Assembly (NCBI GenBank): GCA_027924645.1
Contig: BSBN01000297.1
Span: 1,736,001-1,800,000 of the forward strand
Origin: Cunninghamia lanceolata
Taxonomy: Eukaryota > Streptophyta > Pinopsida > Cupressales > Cupressaceae
Direction: 5' to 3'
DNA length: 64,000 nucleotides
Shown here: positions 9,860 to 22,860 of the stretch, piece by piece
Layout of the letters: every line of letters begins with the position of its first letter
Numbering within the stretch: position 1 is the first letter of the stretch
Position numbers and translations under genes: made by a program
Notes under the pieces: model-generated
The model's database searches: none
What the model was told of the DNA's origin: nothing
Seen by the model: the letters and a program-made list of their open reading frames with translations, nothing else

Positions 9860-12800
9860 TTTTTTTTTTTGTAAAAAGAGGATAAACCTCAAACTAAAAT
9901 TAATTAAGATATGATAAAATTCAAAATACAAAATGGGGTAAACAGGTCCCCTTAAAACGACGAACATCCAGAGCCAAAATTACAGCCATGAGACATCATC
10001 TATCATCCCTCCGATTCAATAAATAGGAAGAGGAGAAGGACTGTCAAAAGAGATCAAGGAATCTAACATGGCCGAATGTAAAAGAGAGGAGTGATCGTAA
10101 GACACTTCCTGAACTTCCTGGTCTATAGCTGAATTTGCTAACCAATCTGCCACTTTATTGCCTTCCCTATAACAATGAGAAATTTCAAAGGAATCAAAGA
10201 ACTGTAAACACGTCCAGGCTTGTTCAAGAATGTACCGAATGGACCAATTATCTACTTTTTGGTTTTGCAAAGCTGAAATAAAATCCCCTTCTATAGCTAC
10301 CGCTTTGAAGCCTTTCTCTATTGCAAGCTGGAGAGCATGAAGTAAGGCAAAAGCCTCAGCCATGTTACTAGTTCCTTCAGGGAGTTTCTTGGCTTTTGCT
10401 GCTAGGTGTTCCCCTTGAGCATTCCTAATAACACAACCTAGGCCCGACAGGCCCGGATTCCCTCTACAGGATCCATCGAAGTTAATTTTCACAAAGGGGT
10501 CGATGGGAGGGTGCCATTTGATGGTGGTTCTATCCACCTTCAGTGGATGTGATGAAGCTCCCACACTATCATGAAATTTCTGAAGCTCTTTCCACTGAGT
10601 AGAGATGAAGAAATCCCAACTAGTCCACTTGGAAGCTCTCTTTGATGACCTGTGGAGCTTAGCAATAACTGTTTCTGAAATAAGGGCTTCCATTTCCTTC
10701 CACAACTCCTCTAAATCCTTTGAAGAATTACAGAAAACTCTAGAATTTCTTTCTTTCCACAACAACCACAGCACAATAGAAGGGCTAACGATCCAAATCG
10801 TATGAAAGTATGCCTCTTTGAATAGAAAAGGCCAGCTTTCTAACCATTGTAACAAAGAGGCAGGGATTGGAGCGCACCAGTTGAGCTGCAACATTAGGCG
10901 TCCCCAACAGGCCTGACTGAACTTACAATGCAGAAGGAGATGATCAATCGATTCCTTCTCTTCCTGACAGAAGGGACAATCAAAATTTGAACCTAAAGAC
11001 AATCTTTCTATTCTATCACCTGTGAGGATCTTCTTACTGATCGCTAGCCAGGTGAAAGTGCCCGCCTTTGGGAGGATAGGATCCCCCCAGCATAGACAAG
11101 TTGGCCACTCCACCTTAGGCTTTGAGGATAGGAAGTTGTAGCCAAATTTTGCTTTATAGTTTCCCGACTCGTCACCTATCCAAATCAACTCATCATCCTT
11201 TGGAGAAAAGAACAAAATTCTTTCCTGTAAGATCCTTCTGAGAGCAGTTTTCTGAACCTAAGGGAAATTGTAGTTATCGAAGCTTTTCCAAATTATTCTT
11301 ACTGGGAGAACTCTAGAGTCAACCGTGAAGTAGTTATAGACCTTCACTCCCCAAAAGGTTTTGAGAAAGGCAGCCGCCTCCCTAAAGTTTCCTAGAGAAG
11401 AGATTTTTGGCCAACCGTTCCATGAATCATCCCAAAAGGAAGCTTTCTTTCCATTGAAAATAGTCCAGGACAGCCTTGGGAGAATGACTTCTCGGCATTT
11501 GACGATGAAGTTCCAGATTGATGAACCCCTTGGAGGGTCGGCAACAGTAAAAATTCTCTCTGGCTTTTGGGAATCCAAATACTTCTTTTGCATGATTTTA
11601 ACCCATTTGGCCTGTGGATTTTTGTACATTTTCCATGCTAACTTTGCACCTAATGCTGCATTATGAAGCTCTGTGTTAAGGACTCCGGCTCCTCCTTGGG
11701 ATTTAGGTGTGCAAATCTTATCCCATGCTATTAAGTGAATCTTCTTTGTGTCTGAAGTGTCTTGCCAAAGGAATTTCCTACAAATCTTACCTACTTCTGA
11801 AGATACACCCCTCGATATCTGTAAAGAAGAGAGCATGTAGACTGGAACAGTTGTAAGCACTGACTTGATTAAGGTGAGCCTACCTGCTAGGGACAACTAG
11901 TTCCCCTTCCAAGCACAAATCTTATGACAAAGATTTTCTAGAATCCCATTCCATAGAAGTTTCTTGTGTCTCCCATTAAAAAGAGGGACTCCTAAATACT
12001 TACCTGGTAGTGATTCCATCTTGAAGTTGAAAATAGAAACAAGCTCCGGCTGCCTATGCTGAGGGATGTTAAAGAGGTACATTTTGGACTTGTTTGTATT
12101 CACCAATTGTCCTGATGCCTCACAGTAGGATGAGAGAATTTGTTTAACAGCAGCCGCTTCTTTTTTTTTAGCCCAGCTGAAAAGGATCATATCATCCGCA
12201 AATAGTACGTGGGTCAAAGGATTTTTAATAGCTTTCAAACTGATCCCCTTCCATCTCCTATTGCGGGCAGCTTCTTTAATCGACCATGTGAGAGCCTCAG
12301 CCATCAGGATGAAAAGATAGGGAGACATGGGATCACCTTGTCTTAACCCTCTCGAGGTCTGAAATGATGGGGACTCCACGCCATTAATAAGCACTGAACA
12401 TGTCACACCTAATATGCCAGAAAAGATCCATTTGACCCATCTTGGGGAGAAACCCAGGGAGAGTAGAACATGATGCAAGAAATCCCAATTTACTCTGTCA
12501 TATGCTTTACTCATATCCAGTTTTAATACCATACTGGGAATTTTCTCCCTTTTTAGTGAATGAAGAATTTCATGGGTTAATATGGCTCCTTCAGCAGTCT
12601 CTTTCCCAGGCACAAAACCCCCCTATTCCTCTGAGATAATTTGTGGAAGGATAGGACCCAATCTCAATGCAGTTGCCTTGGAAATTACTTTGTAGATAAA
12701 GTTGTAAAGGGAGATGGGCCTGAACTCTTCAAAAGAGGTGGGAGTACCTACCTTTGGAATCAGAACCAAGTTAGTCCTATTAAATTCTTTCAGCACACTA

Positions 12801-14396
12801 CTGAACTTTCTTGATTCCTCGACTGCTAGGAGAACGTCTCTCCCCACAAAGTCCCAACATTTTTGAAAGAAAGAGCCAGTCCAGCCATCAGAGCCCGGTG
12901 CTTTGCTTCCATCCATGGAAAACACTACTACTTTCACCTCCTCCAGTGTGAACTCCCTAAGGAGTTCCCTGTTATGATCTTCTGACACTCTTTTAGGTAG
13001 GTTAAAGTTATTGAGAAGTCGTGAACTACCCCCATTGTTGTTAGTCAACAATTTTTCAAAAAAGGATCTCGCTTCTATTTTGATGGAGTCAGAATCATGG
13101 ATGAACGAGTCATCCTCTTTTTTAATGCATTGGATGAAGGAGCTTTGTCTACGAAATTTTTTCGAAAGATGGAAGAAAGACGTGTTGCGATCCCCCTCTT
13201 TTAACCAAGTCTCTTGCAACTTCTAGCGCCAAAAGATTTCTTCCTGAAGAAGGATCTCTTCTAACTAATCTTTTAGAAATTTTTCTTTGAAGAATGCAGA
13301 GCTATTCATACCAAACTGAATAATTTCATCTTCCACCGCTTCCACCTCCTTTGAAATTATGTTCTTCTCAAAGAATATATTTTTGAAGTGATTCCTATTC
13401 CAATCAGAAATCCGCATCTTAACGAATTCTAGTTTTCTGGCCAGCTGAAACATTCTGGAACCATGAACAAAGGGTACTGACATCCACCAAGTCCTAACTT
13501 TTGAGAGGAAGTCAAAGTCTCTGAACCACATCTCTTGAAATTTGAAAGAACTTTTGATGACCTTACGATCCCCGCCAACAACCAGACTGACCAGAAAATG
13601 ATCGGAACCCAGGAACGGAAGAATGCGAGATGAGAAACTCAGATTTCCAAGTAGGCACTGAGAAGAACATAAGAATCTATCAAGTCTTTCTGCAATCTTG
13701 GAGGGATCATACCTTCTATTGGTCTAGGTAAAGCAACCGTTCGCAGGCCTATAGTCTGTAAAGCCGATGCAGTCAATGAACTCCTTAAAGTCTACCATGG
13801 CTTGAGATTGAAAAGGGTTACCGCCCATCTTCTCAGAGCCATCCAAGATAACATTAAAATCACCTCCCAGGATAACCATCTCATGACTCAACATATTCAG
13901 CAAGTTTGTAAGATGTCTCCATAAAAGGAGCTTTTAGGATGAACCAGAGGGGCCATAAACATTCATTATCCAAAGATCTTTCCCAAGGAGAATTCCTAGG
14001 AACTTCCCTAGGATCCAGTTCTCCCTATTCCCTACCACCTCGAATCTAGGAAGTTGTTTCTTCCATAAGACTGCTATCCCCCCTGAGGCCCAGCAAGCTG
14101 GATGAAATTCAAAATCCCAATTCTTCCATTTTCTGAAAAAATAGGCCCCATGGTCTGAAGATAACTTTGTTTCTTGAAGCAAAAGAACGTCTACTCTTGC
14201 CCCCTCAAGTTGATACTTGATGAGGAGTGATTTGTTAGGGGCGTTGAGGCCCCTAACATTCCACGTAAGGAACTTCATTGTGCCCGAGGGGAGCTCTCAA
14301 CTCCCCTCTTCTTAGAAGATTTTGGTCCGTCAGTCTCTCCTCCTTCCAATGGATCAGGATTCCCTCTAGCTTTCTTTTGTCGTAAGCTTCTCCTGG
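9860..14396 (-). mobile_element. L1-type LINE, 5'-truncated, about 4.5 kb
   Basis: The element lies on the minus strand. Its tail is the T-run at about 9860-9870 and its truncated 5' end is at 14396, just upstream of the ORF2 start. ORF1 is absent. The 13-bp target duplications at 9847-9859 and 14397-14409 define both borders. Plant L1 elements with a C-terminal RNase H domain have the domain order seen here. 5' truncation is usual for target-primed reverse transcription. Confidence 0.92.
10016..14278 (-). pseudogene. LINE ORF2: endonuclease, reverse transcriptase, zinc knuckle, RNase H
   Basis: From ATG 14278 the protein begins MKFLTWNVRGLN and continues with an AP-endonuclease domain (LLQETKLSS, NVYGPSG). 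Reverse transcriptase follows: SKAYDRVNW, LRQGDPMSPYLF, and the catalytic FADDM at 12188-12202. Next come a zf-RVT block (CPFCQEEKESIDHLLLHC) and a C-terminal RNase H with the acidic set D (FDGSCRGNP), E (NMAEAFALL), D (IEGDF) and VADWLA near 10130. All six large open segments lie in the same frame over 4.26 kb. They are separated only by stops: TAA at 13934 and TAGs at 13724, 13265, 13223, 12623, 11897 and 11258. Several fall where the family has Gln or Trp, for example the FTW motif at 13724 and ISEEQ at 12623. No frameshift was found. It cannot make a full protein. Confidence 0.93.
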
Positions 14397-14409
14397 ATTC
14401 GGCAATCTT
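14397..14409. repeat. LINE target-site duplication, 5' copy
   Basis: ATTCGGCAATCTT pairs with 9847-9859 (one mismatch) and marks the truncated 5' end of the LINE. Confidence 0.85.
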
Positions 14410-15298
14410 GGAATTTAATCTTGCTATTCATTTTGTGTGCACTTGATAGTCATGGAAATGGTATTTCCTTATGGTATTCAGTTGGAGAATATTGTTGTTG
14501 TGGGCATAATATCAAAAGTGAACTTTTTCCAACTTCCACTATGATAGCACCTGTAACCAATTAAGATTCAGATTCTCATGTAAATAAAATTCATAAAATG
14601 TGTAAATAAATAAATTCGTGGAAGCCAAATGGATAGAAAAATAGAAAAATTTGGGCAATTATGGAGTGAAATCTTTTATCATGTTAAACAAAAAATAAAT
14701 GAATTCGTGGAAGCCAAATAGATAGAAAAATAGAAAAACTTGGGCAGTTATGGAGTGAAAGGTTTATCATGTGAGCATATAAAATATTCTAACTGCAAGT
14801 GCAATTAATTTATAAATGCCAACAAATTAGAAAATATCTCTAAGCATACTATAGATATATTTTTTTAAATATAAATATACTCTAGACATACTGTAGATAT
14901 ATTTTTTTAAATATAAATATACTAGTACTTTATCTTCCTCTTTCTCTGTAGAATACCTTGGATCTAAATGTATTCTATTGCATCTTTTTTTTTTCCAAGC
15001 TCATTTTTATTTTAAGAATTATCTCTATTTTCATTAGAAAATAAAAGGCAGGGATACTGCTTGGTTCGACATTAAGTTCAGTATAACTACCCTCCAAATA
15101 AGTAACTCTTTATTTGTTTTTCAGCATGACTTGCTCTGCCATATTTCCCTCCTTCAATTTCAGATCCTCACTTCAAGGATTAAATCCTTGAGCTTACCAA
15201 TTTCTCATGTTTTACATCCCTTTCGCATAGGGTGTTGGCAACCACATATGTAGGAACTTTCTTTTTTTTTTACTATGCTATTTATAACTTGATAATTT
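14410..15298. other. AT-rich spacer with two short tandem duplications
   Basis: About 85 bp beginning AATTCGTGGAAGCCAAAT occurs twice in tandem (about 14611-14690 and 14700-14775). About 40 bp containing GATATATTTTTTTAAATATA occurs twice (about 14850-14885 and 14890-14925). No gene is seen. Confidence 0.6.
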
Positions 15299-15299
15299 T

Positions 15300-15790
15300 T
15301 AGACGTTCCATACCTTGTTCTTAGCCCCATTTGGGTGCATGTAAGAAGATGATGGCAAAGGTTGTAGAATCTGGCTTATGGACTGCCGACTACATCGATT
15401 GAAAGTTTCTAATGCATGTTCAATGAATCCATTTTGTGCATATCCTGCAACAATGCATCCCATGAGATCACATCTCAGTGAGATCTCCAAATCCATTTTG
15501 TGCATATTCTGCGATCCTTGCATTCCATGAAATGACATCTTTTTTAAGGCGTTCTATCAAGAAGTTTGTGTGCCTTCTGTATGATTCCAAACCTTGCGTA
15601 TATGTCTACCAAGATAATTGCAACTGCATCATCTGATCGCATTTGCTTGAAAATTCCTTAAGCCTCTTCAACAAATCCATTTGTACATACCCTGCAATCA
15701 TTGTGTTCCAAGAGATAACATCTATATGAGGTATTCTGTTAATCAGATCCTATGCATGTCTGTGCGTCCACTTTTTGCACAACCAGAGCA
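15300..15790 (-). pseudogene. Pentatricopeptide-repeat (PPR) gene relic
   Basis: On the minus strand, pieces in changing frames carry PPR-like phrases. VAGYAQNGFIEHALETF lies in the 15299-15538 frame. NTMIAGYVQ is upstream near 15700. The plant PLS-class consensus is close to WNxMIAGYAQNGxxxEAL. Stops and frame changes occur every 100 bases or so, and only about three repeats are visible, against the ten or more usual for the family. In plants, PPR proteins bind organellar RNA; this copy is far too broken for that. Confidence 0.6.
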
Positions 15791-18700
15791 TTTCCAACTA
15801 TAATATCTAACAAAAAATTGCCTTTCATTATGTCTCGATGGATGCCCATACCTAGCCTTTCTTTACGCCATTATTTTCTGAATTCATCCTGCTGTTGCAG
15901 ATTTTATATTATTCGTTTTTTTTAGACATGGTGTTTGCTTTAAATGATTTTTTTAAGAAAATTTCTATCCAAGGAAAAAGATAGCTTAAGTTTTATGTAC
16001 GACACTCTTAACTGGCCGAGTGAATTTAGAAAACTGCCTTTTGAATAGTTCTTTTTCCAAAACTATACTTTCTTCCTTTTAAAGTTTTTTTTTAAAGATT
16101 ACATTTGTTTTCATTCAAAAAGTATAAATGAAATTTTATCTTTCATATTATAATTTACACAACAAATAATTCTTTTATTTATCCTCTCTATTATTAGGCA
16201 ACTCATGTCTATATTAGAATTATGAGCTCATCTCTAATGTATGGGATTGAATGATTTTTTTCTTCTTATAATGAAATTAATAAATGCTTAGAATAGGGTT
16301 GCTATTATTCCTCTAAGAATGTAGAAGTTCACATTTAATTCTCTTTGTAATATTTCGATTATTAAGAATGGTTTGATGTTAAGGCATAATCTTTTATTGT
16401 TTTAGTTAAGAGACTTGATCTTTATAAAGTTGAAGATTTTAGAATTAATCATTGTAAGTAAGTAATTATATTATTTTATTGTTAGTATTCCTTAGTGTTG
16501 AATCAATCATCAAGGGTTGTGGGCATAGTAAGAGGGTCTCTTGTTTTGATTAGTTTTAAATGATTTGTGTTAATCCGTTGTGATGTCTAAGATAGAGGTG
16601 AAAAGATTATCATTATTATTATGACTATAGGGTATTCGGTGTCCTTTAACAATCAATGGTTAATTATTGTTTAGCTTGATAGTATTCGGTGTCCCTTATG
16701 AATACTTATAGTTGAGTCAACCTTGTGTTTGCAAGTTGAAAAGTTTTAACCGAACTACGAAGCCTCTGTGTTGCATGTACATAGGTAAGGCCATCACTGA
16801 GCCCCCGAGGCATTAGGTCTGGCCCTTAGGGTCTGTATTCATTTCATTTTGTGCATTAATACCTATGATGATTTTTTTAATGATATGTGAGACTAACGCT
16901 TATATCTAGTTGTGCATATTCATGGCGGATACCTGTGCAAGCTACCGTAGCTAAGTCAGTATTATATGAACATCGTAAGGCAAATGGAAAGACTTACTGT
17001 GATAATTGGTTAATCACTTCATATGGAATGACTTTATATTGGGTACCTATGCTTCTAATCTAGAGATATAAGGTGTAGATGTAAGGTACCTATGTTGCAA
17101 ACTAATTTATGCATGATGTTGTACGTCTTGCCACCTTATAGGGGAATTTTGTATTCTCTACTCTTTCTAGAAGGGACAAATGTAATAGAGACTTATGTAT
17201 CATGCAAATTGACTAGTGAATGGTGCTTCTGTAGTTTTGTTTAGATGTGCAAGAAATGTTTAAACCTTGGATTTACATTTTTGTAGGATTACACAAAAAT
17301 ACTATCAGAAGTAAAAATTTGTTCATCACAAGTAAGATGAAGTATGTCTTTTCAAAAAAAATTGTACTTTAATTTTAGTGACATTTTTATTGAGTTTAAA
17401 CTTTTGACAGTTTAAAGCAAATACTCTCATATCGTGCTCAGGTGAAACCGTCTAGGCATGACACTCATTTTGTACCAATTTCATATATATGCAGAAATTG
17501 TTTTTAAAAATGAGCATGAGCATAATAAAATGCAAATATCAGCATAAACATCTCTAAATAAAAATTTTGAAACCATCTATATGCACAAGAGTGAGCTAAA
17601 GTAAATAATGTTAATTGCAATAACATAAAGACCAATACTAATCTTGGTCATTACAATAAGTGTCATTAAAATGTCAAAGTATATGAGTACATGTGCTCCA
17701 TCAAGAGAACCAAAAGAGCAAAGTGTGCACACAAGCGTGCAAATCTTCCCATGTAAGGGGGCAATAGAAAATCTCAAAGCACCAAATAGGTGGTCTCTCA
17801 ATGACCTCATTTTCCTTCATTTTTACTTTTGTAGGTTAAGTTTTACTTTTCTATCACATGTTCTTTTGTCATTCTTGCAACACATCAAAGCAAGGGAAGG
17901 TGATATGAGTAGACAACAACTCATGCATCAAAGGTATATTTTCTCATCTTTATTTTACACTTACTTTGAGCTAATCATTTATCAACTTGCACTTGAATCA
18001 ATTTGTCAATTTTCAAGTCCAAATGCAAGACATCAACAAAGGTAAGTGTGGGTCCCACTATATAGACTACCATTCCTGAGGAGGCAAATATGTTAGTGCC
18101 TAAAAATGCACAGGCCAACATAGGAGTCTAATGATGATTTAGCAATCCAATTCACAGTCCTTAAAGGCATGAATTATATCATCTTAGCAATATTCATGCT
18201 TAATGACATTTTCCCTAACCTATTTAGCCCCTTGTCCATCATGTTCAACCCTCAAATAGAGTTCCAAGTTCTTATGCGCACTAAAAACCCTTTTGTAGAC
18301 CTTCAACTAAAGAGTCGCCCAATAGACCCTTGGGTCGACCGAGAAACCTATCCTTAAGTTGTAGGGTCGCCTTGGTGACCTGCCTAGCAAAAGGGGCGAC
18401 CCTATCATCTTTTGAGATGCATGATTACTTTTAGTTCCGACCAATTTGGTACCATTTTTGCTCATGATTAAGAGTTATCTCCACCCCTAATTGAACCATT
18501 ACCTCCCCAACTAATTCTCCTTTCCTCTTGATTCTAAATCAATTTTTTGTTCTCTCCGTCAATCCCTTGTGATCTCCCAATCAATCCTTATGTTAACTCC
18601 CAATCAAGCCCACCATTGACGTTGCTTCTCATGCTATAAATACCTCCTCTCACTTTGATTTTAGAGGAGGTTGTGTACTATTGCAACTTGGCTTTCTTCT

Positions 18701-19464
18701 GCAAAAGGCTCTCATTCTCTAGAATCACCCTTAGGAACTCTATAATTTATGTTGCTACAATTCTCACCAAGCATCTTATGCTTCCACAAGAACATCAAAC
18801 ACACTCAACATCCTTTCCAATCTTTCTTTCCCCTAGTTCAACATTGGCACTCAATGTGCCCAAAAGTGAGAAGATTGGATCAAGGTGGTCTTCGATGAGA
18901 TTCAAAAGAACTGCTAGTTCAAGAAGATCCCATTGAAGAAACAATTCAGGAACAAGCTCAAATCCTACAACAAATATAGCAAAGTAGAACAAGGACCCAC
19001 ATCATGAAAATATTTCAAGTTTAAGGTCAGATCATAAACCATTTTTGTAAAAAACCTAGACAGGGAATCATCATCAGATAAATCAAAAACACCAACTTAA
19101 ACTTATTGTAAGAGTTAACGACTCAACTCTAACTAATTAATCATGAAAACACAATTAACCATCAACATCACAACACAATAGAACATGACAAAAATATTAC
19201 TGCCATCCATGATGTTCTACTTCTACATGAATAGTACAACCCATTGGTCCCGCCCCCACTCGAGTAGCTCTTGCCACAAGAGTAGGAGTGACTAGGTGGG
19301 TGCATTTAGCAAAGGTGCAATAGTGTGTTGTTCTAGAGTCTGATTCATTTGTGTTGTGCTTGAGTTGATTTTGAGTAGCACATTGCCTTATGAACCATTT
19401 ATTATAGAGCTCCTTAGCTCATTCATTATCAAGTAGGTGGTGTTTTTCGTAGTGTGCCAAATTA
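15791..19464. other. Long stretch without a supported gene
   Basis: AT-rich sequence. GTATTCGGTGTCC occurs twice (about 16632 and 16682). A TATAAATA at 18635-18642 lies in a stretch that looks like a retroelement promoter or leader, with GAGGAGGTTGTG downstream, but no LTR ends were found. Open frames here, such as 17644-18045, show no family resemblance or coding character. Confidence 0.45.
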
Positions 19465-19583
19465 TGTGATATTTTATCATGATTCAACTACATAGTTTTT
19501 TAGTCAATCTCATTGACCCATATTTCATGAGTTAATGAGATTGACTCAAAAACTATATAGTTGCATCTTGATAAAACATCACA
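19465..19583. repeat. Foldback of about 55-bp arms (MITE-like or hairpin precursor)
   Basis: The left arm starts TGTGATATTTTATCATGATT and the right arm, reverse-complemented, starts TGTGATGTTTTATCAAGATG. The match continues through CATAGTTTTTTAGTCAATCTCATT versus TATAGTTTTTGAGTCAATCTCATT. Arms are about 55 bp with about 7 mismatches, around a loop of roughly 9 bp. It could be a small foldback transposon or a small-RNA hairpin. Confidence 0.75.
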
Positions 19584-19649
19584 ATTTTTTAAGTTGTAAA
19601 TGATGCTATGATAAGATTTGAGGCAAGTTCGAATGCCCTTTTTCCCTAA

Positions 19650-20340
19650 GATCCTAAGCCATTTTATCTATAGTACCTTCTAAGGTAAGAAGGATTTCCT
19701 ATCTTATGTTCCGCTATCAAACCTAGGAACACTTCCACTTTTTGTCTTCTTAAAGGCATTACTTGTTTTCCAATTACAAACCCAATTTTCCAAGGACATT
19801 TTTTAAAATGCCTCCAATTTTCAAGTAGTCAAGATTAGAGATTCTAATGGCCATAGTAAATAACATTCATTATGCAGCCATGGTTAGGGCAGGGATTTAT
19901 TCTCGCCCTCCTCTGCATGGCAAAGCTAGGCCTCTTTCCTATTCTCAGACCTCCCCTATTGTGGTTTGTGGATAGGTGATTAAAAATGAAGCTTATCATG
20001 TTCATCATTGCCGATTGGAAGATTTGATCACATGTGGTCTTCTCTACTTGACCTAAACTAGTGGATTTTGGATTCTTGGAGGCCTCTAACTACTAAAAGA
20101 ATCAAACTATTTTCCTATGCTAGGGGATTCTTTATAGCAGGTTTCCAATCTTCTGAAGAGAAGGAGGCAGTGTTGGAGGCCAAGGCTTGGATGTAAGGCA
20201 AGCATTCCCTCTCACTCAAGTTGTGGTTTCCCTCATTCAACCCTCATAAAATCGCTAAATATAATGCCAATTTGAGTGAGACTATCTTATCTTCCCCTCC
20301 AATATTGGGAAGACTCCTGTTTCGAGGCTATTGGCAATGA
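19650..20340 (+). pseudogene. LINE ORF1 N-terminal fragment with upstream leader
   Basis: A plus-strand frame near 20095-20250 contains FSYARGFFIAGF, EEKEAVLEAKAWM, a stop (TAA), then GKHSLSLKLWFPSFNP. This is the pattern of the DUF4283-type N-terminal domain of plant L1 ORF1, where it helps bind RNA. The 200 bp upstream (19660-19880) is shared with 56140-56345 in the same orientation and is probably the LINE 5' leader. The fragment ends near 20340 with no zinc knuckle. Confidence 0.6.
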
Positions 20341-21071
20341 TATAGGTGTTGGTGTACAGATTTGTCACTTAACTCTATCTTCTCTCACCCAAACAAATGA
20401 CAATTGACCCAACAGTTGAGTTAATTGCAATGATATTTTACAATGAAACTCTGTTTATTTTACAAGGTGCAACTACCTTTAAATGATATACAAAGAATGG
20501 ACACAATGTATGCTTTTAACTAGAAAGCATTAAAGGCAATGAATCACAATGTAATTTGAAAGACTAAGAAGCACAAAGAATTCAATCACTACTACCATAA
20601 ACTTATGTTGATTATCATACAATCACCACTATGAATCATTCATCGAAAGAAAAAACATCCACAGTAATGAGCCAGAACAGAATTCTCCAATCACTTTAAT
20701 ATAGAACTGAAAGCTAGTAAATCGACAGCATATTCAACATAAGAAGAATGAGCATTCATCAACCATAACACAAAGTTTACAATCTTTGAATTCAACTATG
20801 TCAACTTCCATTCATATATTTAAAAGCAATTAAAAAATAATATCACATCAAAATTGACCTTCTACCAAAACAAAGTTTGCCAAAAGATTCTATGCATCAA
20901 CAGGGTTTCAAAAATATATAGCCCTACCAACCATAACTATCTTTAAAATAATAATGGCTTCTTCGAGACAACTGATTAAAAAATATTTAAATAAGTCATT
21001 AAGCGTAAAAGAGAGCTCTCTAGAGCCAATCATTTTTTGCAAGAAATAGAAATAAAGCATATGAAAAGTCA
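20341..21071. other. AT-rich spacer, no gene seen
   Basis: Contains A-rich and CATCA-rich sequence with no open frame resembling a protein family. Confidence 0.5.
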
Positions 21072-22860
21072 TTAATCGACAATTGTCACATCCTCCTCTT
21101 CTTGTGTCACCTCCTTGCTTTGTCCTTCACCTGTAGTTGAGTCTGCATGTGTTGCTTGAGCTACCAATGCTCGTGACTTTGCCTTATATGCCCTGTACTT
21201 GGTAATGATTGGGTTTAGCATCTTGCCACTTGGGCTGCTAGTGATATGGGCTAGAAGTTTTTGTTTACCTATCATTCGATCTGCATCTACCACCTTTTTT
21301 ATGAATGTCCTCAATCTTATTCTTGAAAGTTCAGAGATATAATACCATATGTCCAAGTTTTCCTACAGACTATGTAGTCACTGTGTCAGTGCCAATGAGT
21401 TGTTCAGTAAGCATTTTCTTGAAGCTCTGTTTTACTTCTTTGGTCTCAAGCATTTTATCTCCACTTTCATCAAAGGCTTCTATTTCTAAGATAGTAAAAT
21501 TACTTTTTAGATCTTTCAGATCAGAATGACATTGACCCAATGTGTTCCTTATTTCATCTTCAAACCCCCCTAGCACAGATATCCTCCATTCAAGTGTGTC
21601 TAACCAAGTTGTGGACTCATTTTCTTTAGGATCACCCAAAATATGTTCAGTTATGAGGACACTTGTATCAATTTTTGTTATCTCTTGTACTTCCTTTAAA
21701 ACCATTAACAAATTACCAATGTCCTTTTTAACATTCTATAATTCTGCAGCCAATGTCTTCCTTTTGTCAAAAACCAAGGTGTACAATTTCATAGCTTCCT
21801 TAATATATAGCATTCCATAAAAAGTAATTTTCTCTACCTGTTGTTCAATAGCTTTACCTATGGCTTGGTATCACTTAATTTGTGGCAATATGTTGGGATC
21901 TAAGCCATCCATAGTTATATTGGGTGTCTCATCTGAAGACTGAGCAATAATCTTTAAAATAGATTGAATAAATGAGGTTAAAGTTCTCACCTGAGCCTGC
22001 AATTTGGCTTTTTCCTATTGCTCAATTTTGACCCTTTTTTGATAGCATACTCATAGAAAACTTGGCATGGTAAATATCACCTTCAATTGTAGAGGGACAC
22101 ATGTCAATTTTGCTCATGTTAAAATCTGCTTCAATAACCTCATCTTCATTCTTCTCACCAATCGGATCTACAAACTCCAAAATACAGTGTCTAGTAGAGG
22201 GATCTACAACCATTCTTGACATCCTCTTAGCCCTCTTGGGCTTAGGTGTATCTTGTAGCAGTTTATCTACAGCATCTATATTTCTGTCTACCATAGGAGC
22301 ATACCTCTTTTCTACTACCTTTTTCAACCATGAGGGGGAGGGAGATGCAAAAACACTAGCACTAGCATGAGCATTCAAAACAACATTATCTAACTGCATA
22401 GCCGGGGTATTATGTTCAGGGGGTTCACTCAACCCTAGAGAATTGGGATTACTAAACAAAGAATGGAAAACATTATCTTCACCAGTTTGATTCAAAATCA
22501 AAGAATCACTGCCAGGCACCAGAGAGTTGGGAGAAGTCACATGGTCTACTTGTTGTATTCTTGCTCTTACAAACATCAGTTGGCCATCATGTTCACATGT
22601 GGACTTCAATCTCCTACTATTCTCAGGTTGTTCTCCATCTCCTCCGGATTGTGAGCCAACTCTATGAAGAGTTGCATCCACATTAGTTACAGCTCTTGGA
22701 TATGGGAAACATGTGATGTGAACTAAAGAACCAACATTCTCAGTTTTGCTTAGCACAAAAGAAGACCGAGCCATGACATATGTGACTTCTTTATCAGACC
22801 AACGTATTTGTGGAAAAGGTTCCAAAACAACATCTTGATAACCTTCATCTAAAATTTTAG
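21072..22860 (-). pseudogene. Unrecognised coiled-coil ORF, decayed
   Basis: The minus strand holds one broken coding region in three frames. A 267-residue open piece (22825-22022) has PSWLKKVVEKRYAPMVDR and a basic PKPKRAKRMSR patch. Next is a stretch whose frame is closed by stops near 21890 and 21735. Then come 21711-21370, with alternating charged helices (IRNTLGQCHSDLKDLKSNFTILE), and 21356-21072, ending in a Lys-rich then acidic tail. The LKSNFTILE segment resembles LQANFSILE in the plus-strand relic at 29618-33227, so the two may share a family. I infer a retroelement-associated structural protein. No catalytic motif is visible. Confidence 0.5.

Noticed and set aside
18635..18642. TATAAATA as a promoter of a local gene
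   Set aside because: No credible coding region follows it; it is kept only as a note in the spacer entry.
17577..18992. Several 60-130-codon ORFs between 17.5 and 19 kb
   Set aside because: AT-rich, overlapping on opposite strands, and with no recognisable motif.
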